Assembly (NCBI RefSeq): GCF_004208415.1
Contig: NZ_CP035758.1
Location: 4,526,001-4,590,000, forward strand
Source of the DNA: Ktedonosporobacter rubrisoli
GTDB taxonomy: Bacteria > Chloroflexota > Ktedonobacteria > Ktedonobacterales > Ktedonobacteraceae
Reading direction: 5' to 3'
DNA length: 64,000 bases
Below, piece by piece: positions 59,565-64,000 of this stretch (position 1 is the first letter of the stretch; every line of letters begins with the position of its first letter). The notes under the pieces were generated by a model. It ran no database searches. It worked only from the letters and a program-made list of their open reading frames with translations, and was not told where the DNA came from. The translations under genes and the position numbers were made by a program.

Positions 59565-60396
59565 AAACAGTTTCCTCAAGCAATTTTATCAGCCTCTGAG
59601 GGCAGTCCGTCCTCAATGCCCTCTCTGATCCATCTAGAGAGACAAGTAGTATTAGCTCAGCCGGCCAGACGGGCGTGAGCATCAGGTACGCTCAGTATAC
59701 TGATAGAGATCGCTATGAGTCAACTTTTGTGGCTTACGCCAAACAACAGTACCGCTTGCCTTCAGCAGAAGCCTGACCGGCATTTACCAAAACCATATCT
59801 CTCATATTAGACGAGTTTGATTTGTCCATAGCAAAGATCGCAAGCCGCTATTACAGTTAACGATTTTTATGCATTATAATCAACACAACATCTTCGATAT
59901 GCCCTGCTAACAATTAAGGCCTGTACAGAATTGAGAACAGCAGAAGGCCGGGGAACTTTGTCATAGCGCGAAATAGAGCTAACTGAAAATATTGACAAGG
60001 GGTTTTCAGGTCACCAAACCGGAATTGTTAAGGGGGCGCCGCGACCTAGCGGATTGGCCCTTAACCTGGGGCTTGGAGGCTACATCGCGATCGAGCGAAT
60101 TGCGACCCAACATTTCCCCTCCTCTTCGTCGCTGTCAGGCGGCCCAAGAACGAGAACTGGAAAGCCCTGAAAACATTGACAGAGAGGGCTTGCACTTCTA
60201 TGATAATTTTATGAGAAAGTGGTAGAAAGGCTTGATGAGCAAGAGTAGATATTTTTCCGTAACAGCTAGATTAATCACTATAAGATATATTGCTTTTTTG
60301 CCAGGTGAACCAAACAGGAAAAGCTTAGCAAGTTGCCCTTTCGAAAATTAACCGATCCATAATTGACAAGCATAAATTTCTATATAGGGAGCATAT
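59565..60396 (+). promoter_or_regulatory. long gene-free region with a consensus promoter for the methyltransferase gene
   Basis: 832 bp without a credible gene. At 60176-60181 TTGACA is followed after 17 bp by TATGAT (60199-60204), a near-perfect sigma70 promoter giving a leader of about 185 nt. The 15-mer covering its -35 box recurs with one change at 59983-59997 (CTGAAAATATTGACA against CTGAAAACATTGACA). GGGAG lies 5 nt before the ATG at 60397. A 77-codon frame at 59992-60225 has no ribosome binding site or recognisable pattern. Confidence 0.6.
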
Positions 60397-61458
60397 ATGG
60401 CAGAGTTAATATGGAGAGATAAAGCCAGGTTAGCCAATTGCTACGTCCCAACTCAGGAAATGGACAAGAATACATCATATGAAAACTACCTTGTGACAAA
60501 GGAATGGTATACCCCTGCAGCCAGTAAGGACGCTGCAATGCAGCCCTCAGCTCTTTCCTGGTACAATCGTTTGATCTGGGGCGACAAAAACCGGGTTCTA
60601 CCGGCGCTTATGCAAGAATTTGCCGCATCTATTAACTTAATTTATATTGATCCGCCCTTTATGACTGGCCGCACATTTAATAAAGGGGAGCAGCTAGCTT
60701 ATCACGATACCTGGAATAATAATCTGGATCTTTATCTACAATGGCTCTATGAAACTTTTTTACAATTACACGCCCTACTCTCTCCCACCGGCAGCCTCTA
60801 TATTCATCTTGACTGGCGCGTGACTCATTACGCCAGAGTTCTACTTGACGAAATTTTCGGCTTCAGTCCGCTCGCCAACGGTCCGGGCTTCAAAAACGAA
60901 ATCATCTGGCACTATCAGTCAGGAGGTCGCGCTCAGAAACACTATGCGCGCAAGCACGATACCATTCTCCTCTATACCAAATCGGCCCAGCACTGCTTTC
61001 ATGCCGAACGGATAGGCGAAAGGCGTGGCTCCCATAAGCGGAATCATATGCGCAAAGAGATAAGTGCTGATGGCAGCGTCTCATGGAGCATCCGCTCAGC
61101 CGGCCGCACCTATACGTATGACGAGCATGCCTTGATGTCACCAAGCGATGTATGGAGCGATATAAGCCACCTTCACCAGAGGGACCCTGAACGCACAGGC
61201 TATGCTACACAGAAACCCGAAGCTCTGCTCAAGCGCATTATCCTGGCTTCTTCTGAAGAAAACGACATAGTGCTTGATTGCTTCTGCGGCAGCGGTGTTA
61301 CAGCCGCTGTAGCCGAACAGCTTGATAGGCGCTGGATCACCTGCGATAGCAGTGAGCTAGCTATCAACATAGCTACTGAACGGCTCCATCCTTGCATCCA
61401 TACGCCTTTTGCTATCCAACACATCGTCGAGGAGGTTCAAAGCGGGCCTGGCGCGTAA
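60397..61458 (+). CDS. solitary DNA methyltransferase (class beta, N6-adenine or N4-cytosine)
   Basis: 353 residues. The catalytic motif IV is DPPFMTG near residue 87 and the SAM-binding motif I lies near the C-terminus (DIVLDCFCGSGVTAAVAEQL), the order of beta-class enzymes. Other landmarks are GSLYIHLDWRVTHYARVLLDEIFG, IIWHYQSGGRAQKHYARKHDTILLYTK and YATQKPEALLKRII. It resembles Mod-type adenine methyltransferases, but no restriction subunit or helicase lies nearby, so it may be an orphan epigenetic enzyme or the remnant of a restriction system. It has its own promoter. Confidence 0.85.
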   Translation: MAELIWRDKARLANCYVPTQEMDKNTSYENYLVTKEWYTPAASKDAAMQPSALSWYNRLIWGDKNRVLPALMQEFAASINLIYIDPPFMTGRTFNKGEQLAYHDTWNNNLDLYLQWLYETFLQLHALLSPTGSLYIHLDWRVTHYARVLLDEIFGFSPLANGPGFKNEIIWHYQSGGRAQKHYARKHDTILLYTKSAQHCFHAERIGERRGSHKRNHMRKEISADGSVSWSIRSAGRTYTYDEHALMSPSDVWSDISHLHQRDPERTGYATQKPEALLKRIILASSEENDIVLDCFCGSGVTAAVAEQLDRRWITCDSSELAINIATERLHPCIHTPFAIQHIVEEVQSGPGA

Positions 61459-61482
61459 ATCCCTTCTAAGCTTCGAGTTAGC

Positions 61483-62468
61483 CTACAAAGCTGGTTTGTT
61501 GGACATTGATAAGGTATGGAGCTGAAAGAAATTCCAGATGATAGGCGTCACATCTAGCACATGACCATCAGCATCAGGAACTGCCCCTCTTCTTGGCCAG
61601 GTATGCTGACCATTGCTGATTCGATAAAGGATAATATGAGTGTCGCCACGGCAGGGCGACCATTGCTCACGCATAACGCGCTTCTCAAGCGCAAGGATCG
61701 TCGGCTTACCAGTACAGCCATCGCGACTTACCCAGCCCGCCAGCCAAGCGGCAATAGGCGGCTCATCATCGTTGGCCCGGTTACCTGTATAAGGGACGAC
61801 ATGATCACCAGTGCCATGAAATTCTAGCAACGAGACCGGTCTACTCGGACGGCAACCGCCTGTAACCGGATGCATACCGCCAGAAACAATGGCAAAGCCC
61901 GCGATCCGACCGGCAAGTTTGCAAGCCAGAATATTCGTCAGCCCTCCGCCATTTGAGAAGCCTACCGCATAAATACGCTGCGGGTTGATACAGAGCGTCT
62001 CCTGCAAACGATTAATGAGGTCGCTGGTAAAAAGCACATCATCAACATGAGGATAGTTCCAGGGACCAGTATTCCAGCCTGTACGCATATCCAGGCCCAC
62101 GCTCCCCTGAGGATAGACCACAACAAAGTTGCGTTGATCGGCCAGGCGAGACATCCCGGTCATACGCTCCTGGACGCTGGCATTGCTGCCATGCCCATGG
62201 AAATTAAGTACCAGCGGGTAAGCTTCTCTGTTATGGTAACCTCCAGGAATGTGCAAACGATATACGCGCCTGAGCCCCCTGAGATAATATTCTCATTAGC
62301 GCTGCTGCCCGGCTTAATAGGAGAAAGCTTCCCACATCCTTTACTTTCCACAATCCGCACTACCAGGGCTCTGGCACTCGGCACAGCATAGACACTCGAA
62401 CTTATTAGCAAACAAGGGAGCGCAGTTATAAAGAACAGTATTTTATAGAGAAATGCATGGCGAGACAT
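61483..62468 (-). pseudogene. secreted polyhydroxybutyrate-depolymerase-type esterase with a frameshift
   Basis: Two frames together make one gene. The first (62468 inward) gives a signal peptide (MSRHAFLYKILFFITALPCL...) and the mature start CGKLSPIKPGSSANENIISGG. The second continues GLRRVYRLHIPGGYHNREAYPLVLNFHGHGSN, with the nucleophile elbow GFSNGGG, the acid region HGTGDHVVPYTG and the His in NGQHTWP. The frames meet at a run of five G on the minus strand (62275-62279 on the plus strand); a sixth G would restore one frame. The intact product would be a secreted PHB/feruloyl-esterase-type hydrolase. It may be a true pseudogene, a phase-variable tract or a sequencing error. Confidence 0.8.
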
Positions 62469-62525
62469 TGAAATTTAGTACTCAATTCTATAAGGTTATA
62501 TTTGCGATCATTAATATATACGCGC

Positions 62526-64000
62526 TCAGGGGGTAGAAGTCTCAGGTATTAGCCTGATTGCCGGCAATTTGATAGCCACGCTTGTTCCTTCTCCGAGTAT
62601 GCTATCAATCTCAATAGTTCCATGCTGAGCTTGTATCAACTCCTGGGCGATAGCCAGGCCGAGCCCGCTACCACCGACGCGCTGGGGCGCTCGGCTGCGC
62701 GCTGGATCGGCTCTATAGAAGCGATCAAAAACGTGCGGCAAAGCTTCAGGCACAATCCCTTTGCCATTATCACTCACTTCAATCCTGACTTTATCTTCAT
62801 CCTCACCGCAAGCACTCAGCTTAATCCGACCATCAGAGGGAGTAAACTTTAAGGCATTATCCACAACGTTCAGCAAGACCTGCTGCAGCTTATCCCCATC
62901 AGCCCGCAACAGAGGAGTATCAGGTGCTATCTCACAGGAAATCTCTTGTCCACGCGCTAATTGCTGGGCCTGATCGTAAATACGCTCCATAATTCGCCGC
63001 ACATCGAGCGTATCTTCGTGTAAGGCAACCTTACGCTCATCAAGGCGGGTCAGGATCAAAAGATCCTCGACCATCCTATGCATACGTTGCACTTCAGCAT
63101 ACATCCCACGGGCAAGACGGCGCGAGGCCTCAACATCTCCCTTGTCTGCTCCTATAAGCAGCATCTCCAGGCTACCGCTCAGGGCCGTTAAGGGTGTGCG
63201 TAGCTCATGCGAGACATCGGCCACAAAACGCTTCTGTTGCCTGAAGGCTGTTTCAAGCTGAGCTACCATGCCATTAAATGAGCGTGCCAGATGCCCAATC
63301 TCGTCGTTAGCCTGGGGCACATCCAGGCGTAAAGAAAGCTCACCCGCCGCAATATGCCGACTCGTACGCTCCATTTCTACCAGGGGACGGAGCGCAGCAC
63401 CAACCAGGGGAAAAGTTAAGGCAGTGGCCAGACTTAAAGCTCCCAGGATACCCAAGCCTAAGATCAAGCGAAAGGTGGTAAGAAAATTGTCAATCGAGGC
63501 TATAGGAGTGCTGAGCTGTAAAACTCCCACGGTAGCATGATCGCTGACGATAGGCATTAGCACAACAAGCTGCCGCTTGCCTTGCGAATCGCGCGCGATC
63601 AAGTAACCATCAGCATCTTGATCGGCATCTAAGCGCTGCTGAATCTGTTGCGGCGTAAGAGTAATCGCCGGAGGCGAGAAGAGAGGATCGATACCAGAGA
63701 TGATAACCTGCCCCTGCGGCGAAAGAATGGTGGCATTAGCACTCATACTCGCCAGCTTTTGGGCAAGAATGTTCGCATGCAACTTGAAATCCAAGGGAGC
63801 AGGCCCCGATGGAGGTCCGGGCGGCCTTGTCACAATAAAAGGCCTTCCCTTTATACCGCTGGCGGCCAGCCGCGCCTCGTTACGTAATGCCGTGGCCTGA
63901 TTGTTCAACAGCTCCTCTTGCGCCACAAATAAGAGAATAACGCCAAGCGCGCTTACCAGGAGCGTGAGCAAGCCTAGCGAAATCAAGGTTAAGCGCCAGC
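62526..64000 (-). CDS. sensor histidine kinase, OmpR/EnvZ-type, 5' end beyond the window
   Basis: The frame is open through the right edge, so only the first few residues are missing; WRLTLISLGLLTLLVS is the first membrane helix. An extracytoplasmic sensor region follows, with a second helix near 63490-63400, HAMP (PLVEMERTSRHIAAGELSLRLDVP), HisKA with the phosphorylated His in FVADVSHELRTPLTAL, and HATPase_c with NVVDNALKFTP, DNGKGI and GSGLGLAIAQ. A response regulator gene would be expected upstream of it, outside the window. There is no terminator signal at its 3' side. Confidence 0.93.
   Translation of the reverse strand, partial: WRLTLISLGLLTLLVSALGVILLFVAQEELLNNQATALRNEARLAASGIKGRPFIVTRPPGPPSGPAPLDFKLHANILAQKLASMSANATILSPQGQVIISGIDPLFSPPAITLTPQQIQQRLDADQDADGYLIARDSQGKRQLVVLMPIVSDHATVGVLQLSTPIASIDNFLTTFRLILGLGILGALSLATALTFPLVGAALRPLVEMERTSRHIAAGELSLRLDVPQANDEIGHLARSFNGMVAQLETAFRQQKRFVADVSHELRTPLTALSGSLEMLLIGADKGDVEASRRLARGMYAEVQRMHRMVEDLLILTRLDERKVALHEDTLDVRRIMERIYDQAQQLARGQEISCEIAPDTPLLRADGDKLQQVLLNVVDNALKFTPSDGRIKLSACGEDEDKVRIEVSDNGKGIVPEALPHVFDRFYRADPARSRAPQRVGGSGLGLAIAQELIQAQHGTIEIDSILGEGTSVAIKLPAIRLIPETSTP

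Noticed and set aside
59992..60225. 77-codon frame upstream of the methyltransferase
   Set aside because: No ribosome binding site, Arg/Glu-rich random composition, and it overlaps the methyltransferase promoter.
62160..62468. A separate 102-residue secreted protein
   Set aside because: Its sequence up to the G5 tract is the expected signal peptide and mature N-terminus of the downstream esterase; after the tract the frame is meaningless.

Overview
The window reads as chromosomal DNA of a soil-type Chloroflexota bacterium, most likely class Ktedonobacteria. This is inferred from gene content: Ser/Thr kinases with large external domains, LLM-class oxidoreductases, P450s, many one-component regulators, a GT39/GtrA/GT2 set and mid-range base composition. 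No rRNA, tRNA, insertion sequence, prophage or CRISPR array was recognised, and the taxonomic call was not tested by search.

Layout. 1-4 kb: the binding protein and two permeases of a peptide-type ABC importer, without its ATPases. 4-8 kb: a Uma2 nuclease-like protein, a zinc-ribbon-like membrane protein, a 78-residue orphan protein and an alpha/beta hydrolase that has lost its nucleophile. 8-15 kb: two paralogous modules, each a cytochrome P450 plus a polytopic membrane protein, around an Rrf2 regulator and two small unknown genes. 15-19 kb: tetR, a rifampin phosphotransferase-type gene (rph) and a HAD phosphatase, with a promoter carrying two identical operators. 19.5-28 kb: small enzymes and regulators, including two tandem HTH plus alpha/beta-barrel proteins, an O-methyltransferase and an LLM oxidoreductase behind a MerR-type promoter. 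28-31 kb: a membrane-anchored serine beta-lactamase-like protein and an orphan histidine kinase. 31-40 kb: a signalling island of two Ser/Thr kinases and one non-kinase protein that share a baseplate-J-like extracellular domain, followed by a DUF4097-type protein. 40-47 kb: a MerR regulator, cell-surface glycosylation genes and a cystathionine beta-synthase-type enzyme. 47-50 kb: a TetR/SMR efflux pair, a membrane protein and an M20 peptidase. 51-54 kb: an acuB-like gene and an acuC::acuA gene fusion. 54-64 kb: a sulfatase, a VC0807-like membrane protein, an S9 peptidase, a DNA methyltransferase, a frameshifted secreted polyhydroxybutyrate-depolymerase-type esterase, and a histidine kinase that runs off the right edge.

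How the genes work together. The acuB and acuC::acuA genes look like a complete control unit for reversible lysine acetylation of acetyl-CoA synthetase, with the acetyltransferase and deacetylase in one polypeptide. The 31-40 kb island looks like an envelope-sensing unit: the same external fold is attached to two different kinases and to one possible substrate or scaffold protein. Both TetR genes have readable promoters with operators in the spacer, one leading to rifamycin inactivation and one to small-molecule efflux; the second transcript looks leaderless.
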